From contig NZ_SUNH01000004.1 in the NCBI RefSeq assembly GCF_005048265.1, positions 181,602 through 245,601 of the forward strand: 64,000 nucleotides of DNA, given 5' to 3'. Each line of letters begins with the position of its first letter. The first letter of the stretch is position 1. Both the position numbers and the translations under genes were made by a program. This document shows positions 26,429 to 35,617 of the stretch, piece after piece. The notes under the pieces are model-generated. The model saw nothing but the letters and a program-made list of their open reading frames with translations, searched no databases and was not told where the DNA came from. This DNA is from Paracoccus hibiscisoli. GTDB taxonomy: Bacteria > Pseudomonadota > Alphaproteobacteria > Rhodobacterales > Rhodobacteraceae.

Positions 26429-26968
26429 TCAGTCCCCGGCGCGCAGGTTGACGGCCTCGACGGCCCAGGCATCGCCCGCGCGCCGCAGCACCGTGATCGA
26501 CAGGGGCGCGACCGAAAAGGACAGCGCCGCCGCCCCCACCACCATCGACAGCGCCGCACGCACCGTGCCCGCATGGGCGACGATCACCGTATCGCCGTCC
26601 AGCGTGTTCAGCACCGGAATGACGCGGGCCGCCATGTCGTCAAAGCTCTCTCCGCCGGGCGGGCGGTGGCGGGCCAGCGCCTGCGGGGGCAGGGGGCCCA
26701 GATCGGGCAGCAGGGCGGGGTCCGTCCCCTCCCACGCGCCCAGGTCCTGCTCCCACAGCGCCGCCTCCAGCCGGTCGGGCGTCAGATCCAAGGCCGCCGC
26801 CGTCTGACGACAGCGCAGCGCCGGGCTGGCGATCACCTGCCCCGGCGTCAGGCGGGCGCGTTGGCGGGCGATGGCGGCGGCGTCGCTGCAATCGGCGGGC
26901 ACGTCGCGGCGGCCCGCCATCAGGCCGCCGGCAAGGCTGGGTGCATGGCGCAGGATGGTCAGGCGCAT
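26429..26968 (-). CDS. cobC: Histidine phosphatase, likely alpha-ribazole phosphatase CobC
   Basis: This 179-aa phosphoglycerate-mutase-like phosphatase has the catalytic LRHAPS (RHG-type motif, here RHA) at the N terminus. A second histidine lies in VIVAHAGTVRA, and IASPALRCRQTAAAL and ALWEQDLGAWEG are characteristic of this branch. Lying directly before cobD, it most likely removes the phosphate from alpha-ribazole-5'-phosphate in the lower-ligand branch of B12 synthesis. It is short, but length and motif order are normal for CobC. The start at 26968 gives MRLTILRHAPS; a longer reading frame upstream is not supported. Confidence 0.85.
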   Translation of the reverse strand: MRLTILRHAPSLAGGLMAGRRDVPADCSDAAAIARQRARLTPGQVIASPALRCRQTAAALDLTPDRLEAALWEQDLGAWEGTDPALLPDLGPLPPQALARHRPPGGESFDDMAARVIPVLNTLDGDTVIVAHAGTVRAALSMVVGAAALSFSVAPLSITVLRRAGDAWAVEAVNLRAGD

Positions 26969-27064
26969 GGGTCCGCTCCGTCTGGTCGGGTCCTCCTTTG
27001 GCCCGATGGCGCGCGGGGGGCAAGCGCTGATGCTTGACGCGTCGTCGCATCGCGCGCAGCCTGG

Positions 27065-27110
27065 TTGACGGAGCGCGGTCGGCTGCGCTATGGAAATGAA
27101 CAAGCGTTCA
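27065..27110 (+). promoter_or_regulatory. liu operon promoter with overlapping TGAAC-N4-GTTCA operator
   Basis: TTGACG (27065-27070) and TATGGA (27089-27094) are spaced 18 bp, a good vegetative promoter pair. A perfect dyad TGAAC-AAGC-GTTCA (27097-27110) starts 2 bp downstream of the -10 element, the classic place for a repressor. The form resembles TetR-type operators (PsrA/LiuQ-like) described for fatty-acid and branched-chain amino-acid degradation in proteobacteria. No regulator gene is next to it. Sequence features are seen directly; the repressor identity is inferred. Confidence 0.6.
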
Positions 27111-27133
27111 ATAAACCGGGGAGGGGGATCGCG

Positions 27134-28294
27134 ATGTTCACACGAGGCATGGAATTCGATCTGGGCGAGGATGTGAACGCGCTGCGCGAGATGGTGCATC
27201 GGTGGGCGCAGGACCGCGTGGCCCCCCTGGCCGCCGAGACCGACCGCAGCAACGCCTTTCCCAACGCGCTTTGGACCGAGATGGGCGAGCTGGGCCTGCT
27301 GGGCATCACCGTCCCGGAGGAGTTCGGCGGCGCGGGCATGGGCTATCTGGCGCATGTCATCGCGACCGAGGAGATCGCGCGGGCCAGCGCCTCGATCAGC
27401 CTGTCCTATGGTGCGCATTCGAACCTCTGCGTGAACCAGATCAAGCTGAACGGCACGGATGCGCAGCGCGCGAAATACCTGCCCGACCTGTGCAGCGGCA
27501 AGGCCGTGGGCGCGCTGGCCATGTCCGAGGAAAGCGCGGGCAGCGATGTTGTCAGCATGAAGCTGCGGGCCGAGAAGAAGAACGACCGCTATGTGCTGAA
27601 CGGCAGCAAATACTGGATCACCAATGCGCCCGACGCGCAGGTTCTGGTGGTCTATGCCAAGACCGACCCGGAGGCCGGGTCGAAGGGCATCACGGCCTTC
27701 ATCGTCGAACGCGGCATGGCGGGGTTCTCGACCAGCCCGCATTTCGACAAGCTGGGGATGCGCGGATCAAATACGGGCGAGTTGATCTTTGACAATGTCG
27801 AGATCCCGTTCGGGAACGTCCTGGGCGAGGAGGGTCGGGGCGTTCGGGTGCTGATGTCGGGTCTGGATTACGAGAGGGTGGTCCTGTCCGGCATCGGCAC
27901 CGGTATCATGGCGGCCTGCCTGGATCAGGTCATGCCCTACATGGCCGAACGAAAGCAGTTCGGCCAGCCGGTGGGCTCGTTCCAGCTGATGCAGGGCAAG
28001 ATGGCCGACATGTATGTGGCCCTGAACACCGCCCGCGCCTATGTCTATGAGGTCGCGCGGGCCTGCGACAAGGGGACCGTCACGCGTCAGGACGCGGCGG
28101 GCGCGGTCCTTTACGCCAGCGAACAGGCGATGGTGCAGGCGCATCAGGCCGTGCAGGCGATGGGCGGGGCCGGGTTCCTGAACGACAGCGTCGTCAGCCG
28201 CCTGTTCCGCGACGCCAAGCTGATGGAGATCGGCGCCGGCACCAGCGAGATCCGCCGCATGCTGATCGGGCGAGAGCTGATGGGGCTGGTCTGA
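27134..28294 (+). CDS. liuA: Isovaleryl-CoA dehydrogenase
   Basis: This 386-aa FAD-dependent acyl-CoA dehydrogenase catalyses the third step of leucine degradation (isovaleryl-CoA to 3-methylcrotonyl-CoA). Family motifs are [16 protein letters not shown] and [19 protein letters not shown] (FAD/substrate binding). The catalytic base is E247 in [12 protein letters not shown], the position specific to isovaleryl-CoA dehydrogenases. [12 protein letters not shown] and [17 protein letters not shown] follow near the end. The start at 27134 follows GAGGGGG. Operon context (methylcrotonyl-CoA carboxylase, methylglutaconyl-CoA hydratase, HMG-CoA lyase) confirms the assignment. It is first in the operon; its stop and the next start share one base. 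Confidence 0.95.
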   Translation: MFTRGMEFDLGEDVNALREMVHRWAQDRVAPLAAETDRSNAFPNALWTEMGELGLLGITVPEEFGGAGMGYLAHVIATEEIARASASISLSYGAHSNLCVNQIKLNGTDAQRAKYLPDLCSGKAVGALAMSEESAGSDVVSMKLRAEKKNDRYVLNGSKYWITNAPDAQVLVVYAKTDPEAGSKGITAFIVERGMAGFSTSPHFDKLGMRGSNTGELIFDNVEIPFGNVLGEEGRGVRVLMSGLDYERVVLSGIGTGIMAACLDQVMPYMAERKQFGQPVGSFQLMQGKMADMYVALNTARAYVYEVARACDKGTVTRQDAAGAVLYASEQAMVQAHQAVQAMGGAGFLNDSVVSRLFRDAKLMEIGAGTSEIRRMLIGRELMGLV

Positions 28295-28776
28295 TGCGGG
28301 CCGCGCTGGCCTTGATCCTGCTTGCGGCCCCGGTCGCCGCGCAGGAACCCGCGGCTTTTGACCCCGCCCCACTGCTGGCTTGCGTGGAGGGGGGCGGTGA
28401 CGACTGCGCGGGCCTGGCCGCCAATGCCTGCATGGAGGGTGAGGACGGGTCCAGCACCGTCGGCATGGGGTTCTGCCTGGGCGCGGAACGCGACTGGTGG
28501 GACGCGCGCCTGAACGACCGCTATCAGCAGGTGATGACCCGCGCCAAGGCGGCCGATGCCGAGCTGGAGGGTCTGGGCAGCGCCGCCGCCCCGCAGGCGC
28601 CCGCGCTGCGCGACATGCAGCGCGCCTGGATCGCCTATCGCGACGCCGCCTGCACCTATGAGGCGACGCGGTGGGGTGGCGGCACCGGGGCAGGGCCCGC
28701 CGCCGCGCAATGCGCGCTGAACCTGACCGCGCGTCAGGCGACTTATCTGGACGGCTATCTGCGCGAAGGCCGCTGA
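28294..28776 (+). CDS. LprI-like (DUF1311) secreted protein inside the liu operon
   Basis: This 160-aa protein has an N-terminal signal peptide (ALALILLAAPVAAQ, cut after AQ or AAQ). It has an LprI/DUF1311-type core with paired cysteines and the pattern ERDWWDARLNDRYQQVM...LRDMQRAWIAYRDAACTYEA. LprI in Mycobacterium is a lysozyme inhibitor, and most members are uncharacterised envelope proteins. The start overlaps the liuA stop by one base (TGATG), so it is translated with the operon, yet no link between lysozyme inhibition and leucine degradation is known. It lies between dehydrogenase and carboxylase where other liu operons have none. Confidence 0.75.
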   Translation: MRAALALILLAAPVAAQEPAAFDPAPLLACVEGGGDDCAGLAANACMEGEDGSSTVGMGFCLGAERDWWDARLNDRYQQVMTRAKAADAELEGLGSAAAPQAPALRDMQRAWIAYRDAACTYEATRWGGGTGAGPAAAQCALNLTARQATYLDGYLREGR

Positions 28777-28804
28777 CTGAACGACATTGTCGGGAGACGA
28801 CCGC

Positions 28805-30409
28805 ATGAAACTGACCTCCGCCGCGCTGCCGACCTCGGATCAGTTCCGCGCCAACCGCGCAGCCCATCTGGCGCTGTTGCAGACGGTCCGCGATGCCGCC
28901 GACCTGGCCGCCGCCGGGGGCGGCCCCAAGGCGGTCGAGCGTCACGTCAGCCGGGGCAAGATGCCCCCGCGCGAACGCGTGGCGAACCTGCTGGACCCCG
29001 GCAGCCCGTTCCTGGAGATCGGCGCGGTGGCGGCGCATGGCCTCTATGACGGGGCAGCGCCCTGCGCCGGGGTGATCGCCGGGGTGGGGCGCGTGGAGGG
29101 TCAGGACGTGATGGTCGTGGCCAATGACGCGACGGTCAAGGGCGGCACCTATTACCCGATGACGGTCAAGAAACACCTGCGCGCGCAGGAGATCGCCGAG
29201 GAATGCGGCCTGCCCTGCATCTATCTGGTCGATAGCGGCGGCGCGAACCTGCCCAACCAGGACGAGGTGTTCCCCGACCGCGACCATTTCGGGCGCATCT
29301 TCTTCAACCAGGCGCGGATGAGCGCCAAGGGCATCCCGCAGATCGCCGTGGTGATGGGCTCCTGCACGGCGGGCGGTGCCTATGTGCCGGCCATGTCGGA
29401 CGTGACCATCATCGTGCGCGGGCAGGGCACGATCTTTCTGGCGGGCCCGCCGCTGGTCAAGGCCGCCACCGGAGAGGTCGTGACCACCGAGGATCTGGGC
29501 GGCGGCGACGTGCATACCCGCCTGTCGGGTGTGGCCGACTATCTGGCCGAGGATGACGCCCATGCGCTGGCCATGGCGCGCCGCGCGGTCGGCCATCTGA
29601 ACCGCCGCCGCCCCGACACGGTCGTCTGGCAGTCGCCCGAACCCCCCGCCTATGACCCGGACGAGCTGTTCGGCGTGGTGCCCGCCGACCTGCGCACCCC
29701 CTATGACATCCGCGAGGTCATCGCGCGCATCGTCGACGGCAGCCGCTTTGACGAGTTCAAGGCCCGCTTTGGCGAGACGCTGGTGACGGGCTTCGCCCAT
29801 GTCGAGGGCTGCCCGGTGGGCATCGTCGCCAACAATGGCGTCCTGTTCAGCGAGGCCGCGCAGAAGGGCGCCCATTTCATCGAGCTGTGCAGCGCCCGCA
29901 ACATCCCGCTGGTGTTCCTGCAGAACATTACCGGCTTCATGGTCGGCCGCAAATACGAGAACGAAGGCATCGCGCGGCACGGCGCCAAGATGGTGACCGC
30001 CGTCGCCACCACCAACGTGCCCAAGATCACCATGCTGGTCGGCGGCAGCTTTGGCGCAGGCAATTACGGCATGGCGGGGCGCGCCTATTCGCCCCGTTTC
30101 CTGTGGACCTGGCCCAACAGCCGCATCAGCGTCATGGGCGGCGAACAGGCGGCGGGCGTGCTGGCCACCGTGCGCCGCGACGGGATCGAACGGCAGGGCG
30201 GCACCTGGTCCGCAGAGGACGAGGCCGCGTTCAAGCGCCCCACGGTCGAGATGTTCGACCGGCAGTCCCACCCCCTCTATGCCTCGGCGCGGCTGTGGGA
30301 TGACGGGATCATCGACCCGCGCAAATCGCGCGAGGTGCTGGCCCTGTCGCTGCGCGCCAGCCTGAATGCGCCCATCGAGCCGACGCGTTTCGGCCTGTTC
30401 CGGATGTGA
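28805..30409 (+). CDS. liuB: Methylcrotonyl-CoA carboxylase carboxyltransferase (beta) subunit
   Basis: This 534-aa carboxyltransferase of the acyl-CoA carboxylase family moves carboxybiotin CO2 to 3-methylcrotonyl-CoA. Two crotonase-like halves are visible. Characteristic stretches are [61 protein letters not shown] (diagnostic of the MCC beta group), [16 protein letters not shown] and [16 protein letters not shown]. The ATG at 28805 follows a GGGAG. It lies 28 bp after the LprI-like gene and 10 bp before the biotin subunit. Confidence 0.95.
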   Translation: MKLTSAALPTSDQFRANRAAHLALLQTVRDAADLAAAGGGPKAVERHVSRGKMPPRERVANLLDPGSPFLEIGAVAAHGLYDGAAPCAGVIAGVGRVEGQDVMVVANDATVKGGTYYPMTVKKHLRAQEIAEECGLPCIYLVDSGGANLPNQDEVFPDRDHFGRIFFNQARMSAKGIPQIAVVMGSCTAGGAYVPAMSDVTIIVRGQGTIFLAGPPLVKAATGEVVTTEDLGGGDVHTRLSGVADYLAEDDAHALAMARRAVGHLNRRRPDTVVWQSPEPPAYDPDELFGVVPADLRTPYDIREVIARIVDGSRFDEFKARFGETLVTGFAHVEGCPVGIVANNGVLFSEAAQKGAHFIELCSARNIPLVFLQNITGFMVGRKYENEGIARHGAKMVTAVATTNVPKITMLVGGSFGAGNYGMAGRAYSPRFLWTWPNSRISVMGGEQAAGVLATVRRDGIERQGGTWSAEDEAAFKRPTVEMFDRQSHPLYASARLWDDGIIDPRKSREVLALSLRASLNAPIEPTRFGLFRM

Positions 30410-30419
30410 GGGGAACGCC

Positions 30420-32345
30420 ATGTTCGACAAGATCCTGATCGCCAACCGGGGCGAAATCGCCTGCCGCGTCATCGACACCTGCCGCCGCTTGGGCGTGGCG
30501 ACGGTGGCGGTCTATTCCGACGCCGACCGGGCCGCGCGCCACGTGCAGATGGCCGATCAGGCCGTGCATCTGGGCGGCCCCGCGCCCGCGGACAGCTATC
30601 TGCGGGGTGATGCGATCATCGCGGCGGCGCAGGCCACCGGCGCGCAGGCGATCCACCCCGGCTATGGCTTTCTGTCCGAGAACCCGGATTTCGTGGATGC
30701 GGTGGTGGCGGCGGGGCTGGTCTTCATCGGGCCGTCGGCGGCGGCGATCCGGGCGATGGGCCTCAAGGACGCGGCCAAGGCGCTGATGGAGCAGGCGGGC
30801 GTGCCGGTCGTGCCCGGCTATCACGGCGCGGAGCAGGACCCCGATCATCTGGCCGCGCAGGCCGCGCAGATTGGCTATCCGGTGCTGATCAAGGCCGTGG
30901 CGGGCGGCGGCGGCAAGGGGATGCGGCGCGTCGACGACCCGGCCCAGTTCCGCGACGCGCTGGACAGCGCCCGGTCCGAGGCGCAGGGCGCCTTCGGCAA
31001 CCCCGCCGTGCTGATCGAGAAATACATCCTGCAGCCCCGCCATATCGAGGTTCAGGTGTTCGGCGACGGCACCCGCGCCGTGCATTTGTATGAGCGTGAC
31101 TGTTCCCTTCAGCGCCGCCATCAGAAGGTGATCGAGGAGGCCCCGGCCCCCGGCATGACGCCCGAGGTCCGCCGCGCTATGGGCGACGCCGCCGTCCGCG
31201 CTGCCGAGGCCATCGGCTATGCCGGGGCGGGCACCATCGAGTTCATCGTGGACGGCGCCGGTGGCCTGCGCCCCGACGGGTTCTGGTTCATGGAGATGAA
31301 CACCCGCCTGCAGGTGGAACATCCGGTGACCGAGGCGATCACCGGCATCGACCTGGTAGAATGGCAACTGCGCGTGGCCAGCGGCGAATCGCTGCCCGCC
31401 CGGCAGGACGAGATCACGGTCACCGGCCACGCCTTCGAGGCGCGGCTTTACGCTGAGGACGTGCCCGCCGGGTTCCTGCCCGCGACCGGGCGTCTGGCGC
31501 ATCTGCGCTTCCCGGACCATGCCCGGATCGAGACCGGCGTGCGCCCCGGCGACACGATCAGCCCTTGGTACGACCCGATGATCGCCAAGGTCGTGACCTA
31601 TGGGGCGACGCGCGCCATCGCGCTGCGGGCGCTGGAGCAGGCGCTGGTCGATACCGAGGTCGCAGGCTCGGTCACCAACCTCGATTTCCTGATCGCGCTG
31701 ACGCGCCATGCGGGCTTTCGCCGGGGCGATGTCGATACCGGCCTGATCGGGCGCGATCTGGACGCGCTGGTCGCCGATGCGGGCGCCCAGGACCGGGCGC
31801 GCGTGCTGGCCGTGATCGGGCTGGCGGGGCTGGCTGATCCGGAGGTGCAGGGCGGCGCGACGCTGTGGCAGCCGCTGCGCCGCACCATCGCGTGGGACGG
31901 CGGGCAGGCGGTGCTGGAGGTCCAGGGCCCCGGCGCGGCCCGCGTCACGCTAGAGCGTGCGCATCAGGTCCGCTGGCAGGGCGGGCGCTGGTGGGTCGAT
32001 GGCGATCTGTGCCGCGAACGCATCGTGACGCACCCGGCAGGCGTCAGCGTCTTTGGCGGCGGCACGGTGCATCTGACCCCGCTGGACCCTCTGGCCCGCC
32101 GCGGCGCGGATGAGGGCAGCGATGGGCTGACCCGCTCTCCGATGCCCGGTCTGGTGCGCTCGGTCCATGTGGAGGCGGGCCAGCAGGTCAAGGCCGGCGA
32201 CCGTCTGGCCGTGCTGGAGGCGATGAAGATGGAGCACAGCCTGACCGCCCTGCGCGACGGCACCGTGGCCGAGGTCCTGGCCCGCCCCGGCGACCAGGTC
32301 GAGGCCGGCGCCCCCCTTATCCGCCTCGAGGCCACCGATGACTGA
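30420..32345 (+). CDS. liuD: Methylcrotonyl-CoA carboxylase biotin-containing (alpha) subunit
   Basis: This 641-aa protein has an N-terminal biotin carboxylase (about 1-445) with FDKILIANRGEIACRVI, the ATP-grasp loop KAVAGGGGKGMRRV and FMEMNTRLQVEHPVTE. A BT-like linker follows. The C-terminal biotinyl domain carries the attachment lysine K603 in EAMKMEHS. It pairs with the adjacent LiuB. Ribosome site GGGGAA precedes the ATG at 30420. Its stop overlaps the next start by 8 bp (ATGACTGA). Confidence 0.95.
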   Translation: MFDKILIANRGEIACRVIDTCRRLGVATVAVYSDADRAARHVQMADQAVHLGGPAPADSYLRGDAIIAAAQATGAQAIHPGYGFLSENPDFVDAVVAAGLVFIGPSAAAIRAMGLKDAAKALMEQAGVPVVPGYHGAEQDPDHLAAQAAQIGYPVLIKAVAGGGGKGMRRVDDPAQFRDALDSARSEAQGAFGNPAVLIEKYILQPRHIEVQVFGDGTRAVHLYERDCSLQRRHQKVIEEAPAPGMTPEVRRAMGDAAVRAAEAIGYAGAGTIEFIVDGAGGLRPDGFWFMEMNTRLQVEHPVTEAITGIDLVEWQLRVASGESLPARQDEITVTGHAFEARLYAEDVPAGFLPATGRLAHLRFPDHARIETGVRPGDTISPWYDPMIAKVVTYGATRAIALRALEQALVDTEVAGSVTNLDFLIALTRHAGFRRGDVDTGLIGRDLDALVADAGAQDRARVLAVIGLAGLADPEVQGGATLWQPLRRTIAWDGGQAVLEVQGPGAARVTLERAHQVRWQGGRWWVDGDLCRERIVTHPAGVSVFGGGTVHLTPLDPLARRGADEGSDGLTRSPMPGLVRSVHVEAGQQVKAGDRLAVLEAMKMEHSLTALRDGTVAEVLARPGDQVEAGAPLIRLEATDD

Positions 32346-33201
32346 GCATGTCGAGATCTTCGAGATGGGCCCCCGCGACGGGCTGCAGAACGAGAAACGC
32401 CTGATCCCCACAGCGGACAAGATCGCGCTGGTCGACCTGCTCAGCCAGGCGGGGTTCGCCCATATCGAGGTGACCAGCTTCGTCCCCCCGGCCTGGGTGC
32501 CGCAGATGGCCGATGCGGCGCAGGTCATGGCGGGCATCACCCGCCGCGCGGGCACCCGCTATGCGGTGCTGACCCCGAACCTGCGCGGCTATCAGGCGGC
32601 GCGGGCGGCGGGCGCGGACATGGTCGCGGTGTTCGCCAGCGCCTCGGAAGGCTTCAGCCGGGCGAACCTCAACGCCTCCGTCGACGACGCGCTGGCGCGG
32701 TTGGCGCCAGTGGCGGCGCAGGCACGGGCTGACGGGGTGGCGCTGCGCGGTTATGTCAGCGTGGTGACCGACTGTCCCTTCGATGGGCCGACGCCGCCGG
32801 CCGCCGTGGCCCGCGTGTCCGCAGCCCTGCGCGACATGGGCTGCGACCAGATCAGCCTGGGTGACACCATCGGCCACGGCCGCCCCGAGACCATCGACGC
32901 CATGCTGACCGCCGTCCTTGACGAACTGCCCCCCGACCGGCTGGCCGGGCACTATCACGACACCGCCGGGCGCGCGCTGGCCAATGTCGATGCCAGCCTG
33001 GCGCGCGGGCTGCGGGTCTTTGACGCCGCCGTCGGGGGCTTGGGCGGTTGCCCCTACGCGCCGGGTGCGGCGGGCAATGTCGCCACGGAATCCCTGGCCG
33101 CCCATCTGACAGCGCGCGGCTTGGCCCATGGCCTGGACATGGCGATCATCACCCGCGCCGCCGACATGGCCCGCGCCCTGAGAGAGGCCCCCCATGCCTG
33201 A
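32338..33201 (+). CDS. liuE: Hydroxymethylglutaryl-CoA lyase
   Basis: This 287-aa TIM-barrel lyase cleaves HMG-CoA to acetoacetate and acetyl-CoA, ending leucine degradation. The N terminus FEMGPRDGLQNEK carries the metal and catalytic residues (Arg, Asp). GLPPDRL-like HYHDTAGRALANV supplies the metal-binding histidines. The loop GGLGGCPYAPGAAGNVATE contains the catalytic cysteine signature of this enzyme. It overlaps both neighbours by 8 bp, which indicates tight translational coupling. Confidence 0.95.
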   Translation: MTEHVEIFEMGPRDGLQNEKRLIPTADKIALVDLLSQAGFAHIEVTSFVPPAWVPQMADAAQVMAGITRRAGTRYAVLTPNLRGYQAARAAGADMVAVFASASEGFSRANLNASVDDALARLAPVAAQARADGVALRGYVSVVTDCPFDGPTPPAAVARVSAALRDMGCDQISLGDTIGHGRPETIDAMLTAVLDELPPDRLAGHYHDTAGRALANVDASLARGLRVFDAAVGGLGGCPYAPGAAGNVATESLAAHLTARGLAHGLDMAIITRAADMARALREAPHA

Positions 33202-33982
33202 GACGATCCGCATCGACACTGACGCGCGCGGCGTGGCCACCCTGTGGCTGGCCCGCCCGGACAAGCATAACGCCCTGTCGCGCCAGATGATGGACGAGTT
33301 GACCCAGGCCGCCGCCGATCTGGGCGCCGACCCTGCGGTGCGCGTCGTGGTGCTGGCGGCCCAAGGGTCCAGCTTCTGCGCGGGCGGCGATCTGGGCTGG
33401 ATGCGCCAGCAGATGGCCGCGGATGATGCCACCCGCCGCGAGGGCGCGCGCGCACTGGCCGGGATGCTGTCGGCGCTGAACCTGCTGCCCAAGCCGCTGA
33501 TCGCACGTGTCCAGGGCAACGCCTTTGGCGGCGGCGTCGGGATGATGGCCGTCAGCGACATCGCCATCGCCGCATCCTCCGCGACATTCGGCCTGACCGA
33601 GGTGCGCCTCGGCCTGATCCCCGCGACCATCGGCCCCTATGTGGTGGCGCGGATGGGCGAACCCGCGGCGCGGCGCGTCTTCTTCTCGGCCCGCCTCTTC
33701 GACGCCTCCGAGGCCGTGGCCCTGAACCTGGCCGCCGCCACCGTCGCGCCCGACGCGCTGGATGCCGCAATCGAGGCTCAGGTCGCCCCCTTCCTCCAGG
33801 CCGCCCCCGGTGCCGTCGCCGCCGCCAAGGCGCAATGCCGCGCCCTCGGCCCCCGCATCGATCAGGACGTGATCGAGGACAGCATCGACCGCCTGGTCGC
33901 CGTCTGGCAGGGCACTGAGGCCCCCGAAGGCATCGCCGCCTTTTTCGACAAGCGCAAACCGCGCTGGCAATCCCACGCCTGA
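33194..33982 (+). CDS. liuC: Enoyl-CoA hydratase family, likely methylglutaconyl-CoA hydratase
   Basis: This 262-aa crotonase has LWLARPDKHNALSRQMMDEL, the oxyanion-hole segment AAQGSSFCAGGDLGWM, and VQGNAFGGGVGMMAVSDIAIA. A C-terminal part, FGLTEVRLGLIPATIGPYV, carries the second catalytic Glu (TEVRLGL). The FCAGGDLGWM and GLIPATI forms are typical of methylglutaconyl-CoA hydratases of liu operons, which convert 3-methylglutaconyl-CoA to HMG-CoA. It is the last gene of the operon, followed by a repeat with GC-rich hairpins rather than a T-rich terminator. Confidence 0.92.
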   Translation: MPETIRIDTDARGVATLWLARPDKHNALSRQMMDELTQAAADLGADPAVRVVVLAAQGSSFCAGGDLGWMRQQMAADDATRREGARALAGMLSALNLLPKPLIARVQGNAFGGGVGMMAVSDIAIAASSATFGLTEVRLGLIPATIGPYVVARMGEPAARRVFFSARLFDASEAVALNLAAATVAPDALDAAIEAQVAPFLQAAPGAVAAAKAQCRALGPRIDQDVIEDSIDRLVAVWQGTEAPEGIAAFFDKRKPRWQSHA

Positions 33983-33984
33983 GG

Positions 33985-34045
33985 CTTCTTCTTCACGCAA
34001 ATATCCCGGGGGGCCGCGCGGAACGCGCGGCGGGGGCTGGCCCCC
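33985..34045 (+). repeat. 3'-end repeat copy 1 (CTTCTTCTTCA...AAATATCCC plus hairpins)
   Basis: Directly after the liuC stop the sequence runs CTTCTTCTTCA, two differing bases, then CAAATATCCC. Two GC hairpins follow: CCGCGCG-GAA-CGCGCGG (34014-34030) and GGGGGC-TG-GCCCCC (34032-34045). A second copy with the same leader and a different hairpin follows the NUDIX gene at 53423. Possible roles are transcription termination, mRNA 3'-end protection or a mobile repeat. None is shown. Confidence 0.6.
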
Positions 34046-34079
34046 ATCCGCCCTTGCCACCAAGGCAAACATCCGAATG

Positions 34080-34112
34080 AAAAAGGCCCGCCGCTGCACC
34101 AGCGACGGGCCT
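34080..34112 (-). terminator. Intrinsic terminator of glyA
   Basis: On the minus strand, 30 bp after the glyA stop, a 12-bp stem (AGGCCCGTCGCT with AGCGGCGGGCCT, one mismatch) with a 5-nt loop is followed by five T residues. This is a normal rho-independent terminator for glyA and faces the liu operon end. Confidence 0.88.
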
Positions 34113-34141
34113 CCTCTCCGGTTCAGATCACACAGGGCAGA

Positions 34142-35437
34142 TCACATGCCCTGATACAGCGGGAAACGGGCGCACAGCTCGGCCACCTCGGCGCGGATCT
34201 TGGCCTCGACCTCGGCATTGCCCTCCTCGCCATGGGCCGCCAGCCCGTCCACGACCTCGACGATCCAGCGCGAGATCTGGCGGAACTCGGTCTCGCCGAA
34301 ACCGCGGGTGGTGCCGGCGGGCGCACCCAGACGGATGCCCGAGGTGACAAAGGGCTTCTCGGGGTCGAACGGCACGCCGTTCTTGTTGCAGGTGATGTGG
34401 GCGCGACCCAGGGCGGCCTCGGTGGCCTTGCCGGTCACGCCCTTGGGGCGCAGGTCGGCCAGACACAGGTGGTTGTCGGTGCCGCCCGACACTATGTCGA
34501 TGCCGCCCTTCATCAGCTCATCCGCCATGGCGGCGGCGTTCTTGACGACCTGATGGGCATAGGTCTTGAACTCGGGGCGCAGCGCCTCGCCAAAGGCCAC
34601 GGCCTTGGCGGCGATCACATGCATCAGCGGACCGCCCTGCAGACCGGGAAAGATCGCGCTGTTCATCTTCTTCGCCAGATCCGCGTCATTGGTCAGGATC
34701 ATGCCCCCGCGCGGGCCGCGCAGCGATTTGTGCGTGGTGGTGGTCACGACATGGGCGTGGGGAATGGGCGAGGCATGCGCACCGCCCGCCACCAGACCCG
34801 AGATGTGGGACATGTCGACCAGCAGCCAGGCCCCGACCTCATCGGCGATCTTGCGGAAGGCAGCCCAGTCCCAGCTGCGGCTATAGGCGGTGCCGCCCGC
34901 GATGATCAGCTTGGGCTTGTGCTGGCGGGCGCTGGCGGCGATCGCCTCCATGTCCAACTGGTGGGTCTGGGCGTCCACGCCATAGCTGACGACGTTGAAC
35001 CATTTGCCCGACATGTTGACGGGCGATCCGTGGGTCAGATGGCCGCCCGAATTCAGGTCCAGGCCCATGAAGGTGTCGCCCGGCTGCAGCAGCGCCAGGA
35101 ACACGGCCTGGTTCATCTGGCTGCCGCTGTTGGCCTGGACGTTGGCATATTCGCAGCCGAACAGCTCCTTGGCGCGCTCGATCGCCAGGGTCTCGGCAAT
35201 GTCGACATACTGGCAGCCGCCGTAATAGCGCTTGCCCGGATAGCCTTCGGCATATTTGTTGGTCAGGACCGAGCCCTGCGCCTCCATCACGGCGCGGCTG
35301 ACGATGTTCTCGGAGGCGATCAGCTCGATCTCGTCGCGCTGGCGACCCAGTTCCTGGGTGACGGCCTTGGCGATTTCGGGATCACGGCTGGCCAGGGTTT
35401 CGGTGAAGAAGCCGTTGTCGCGGGTGGGTGCGTTCAT
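34142..35437 (-). CDS. glyA: Serine hydroxymethyltransferase
   Basis: This 431-aa PLP enzyme interconverts serine and glycine with tetrahydrofolate and is the main one-carbon source. Motifs are [44 protein letters not shown], and the PLP lysine K237 in [15 protein letters not shown]. The full-length family pattern is present. It is monocistronic, with its own terminator at 34080-34112. The 180-bp upstream region to the divergent NAD kinase gene has no riboswitch structure that I can recognise. Confidence 0.97.
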   Translation of the reverse strand: MNAPTRDNGFFTETLASRDPEIAKAVTQELGRQRDEIELIASENIVSRAVMEAQGSVLTNKYAEGYPGKRYYGGCQYVDIAETLAIERAKELFGCEYANVQANSGSQMNQAVFLALLQPGDTFMGLDLNSGGHLTHGSPVNMSGKWFNVVSYGVDAQTHQLDMEAIAASARQHKPKLIIAGGTAYSRSWDWAAFRKIADEVGAWLLVDMSHISGLVAGGAHASPIPHAHVVTTTTHKSLRGPRGGMILTNDADLAKKMNSAIFPGLQGGPLMHVIAAKAVAFGEALRPEFKTYAHQVVKNAAAMADELMKGGIDIVSGGTDNHLCLADLRPKGVTGKATEAALGRAHITCNKNGVPFDPEKPFVTSGIRLGAPAGTTRGFGETEFRQISRWIVEVVDGLAAHGEEGNAEVEAKIRAEVAELCARFPLYQGM

Positions 35438-35617
35438 CGGTCTCGCGTCCTTTTGTGGCTGGGTCGGCTGAGGTTGGCCGGTTCTAACGCAACGTCGGCC
35501 CTGCGGAAAGTGACAAAACGACCCGGCCCGATGCGGTTGCGACCTGCCAAACGGCGGGGCTTGTCATCGGCGCGGGGCCGCGTGAAGGTGCGGGTCGATC
35601 AGGGGGACAGACGGCCG

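Noticed and set aside
27767..30478. A 903-codon open frame opposite liuA-liuB
   Set aside because: High-GC antisense frame with no recognisable domain; opposite strand encodes a complete operon.
34232..35617. Long upstream extension of the NAD kinase frame across glyA
   Set aside because: It runs antisense to a clear glyA gene; the NadK family pattern begins only after 35618.
35438..35617. Riboswitch before glyA
   Set aside because: No glycine, SAM or THF riboswitch core could be recognised by eye; a covariance-model search would be decisive.
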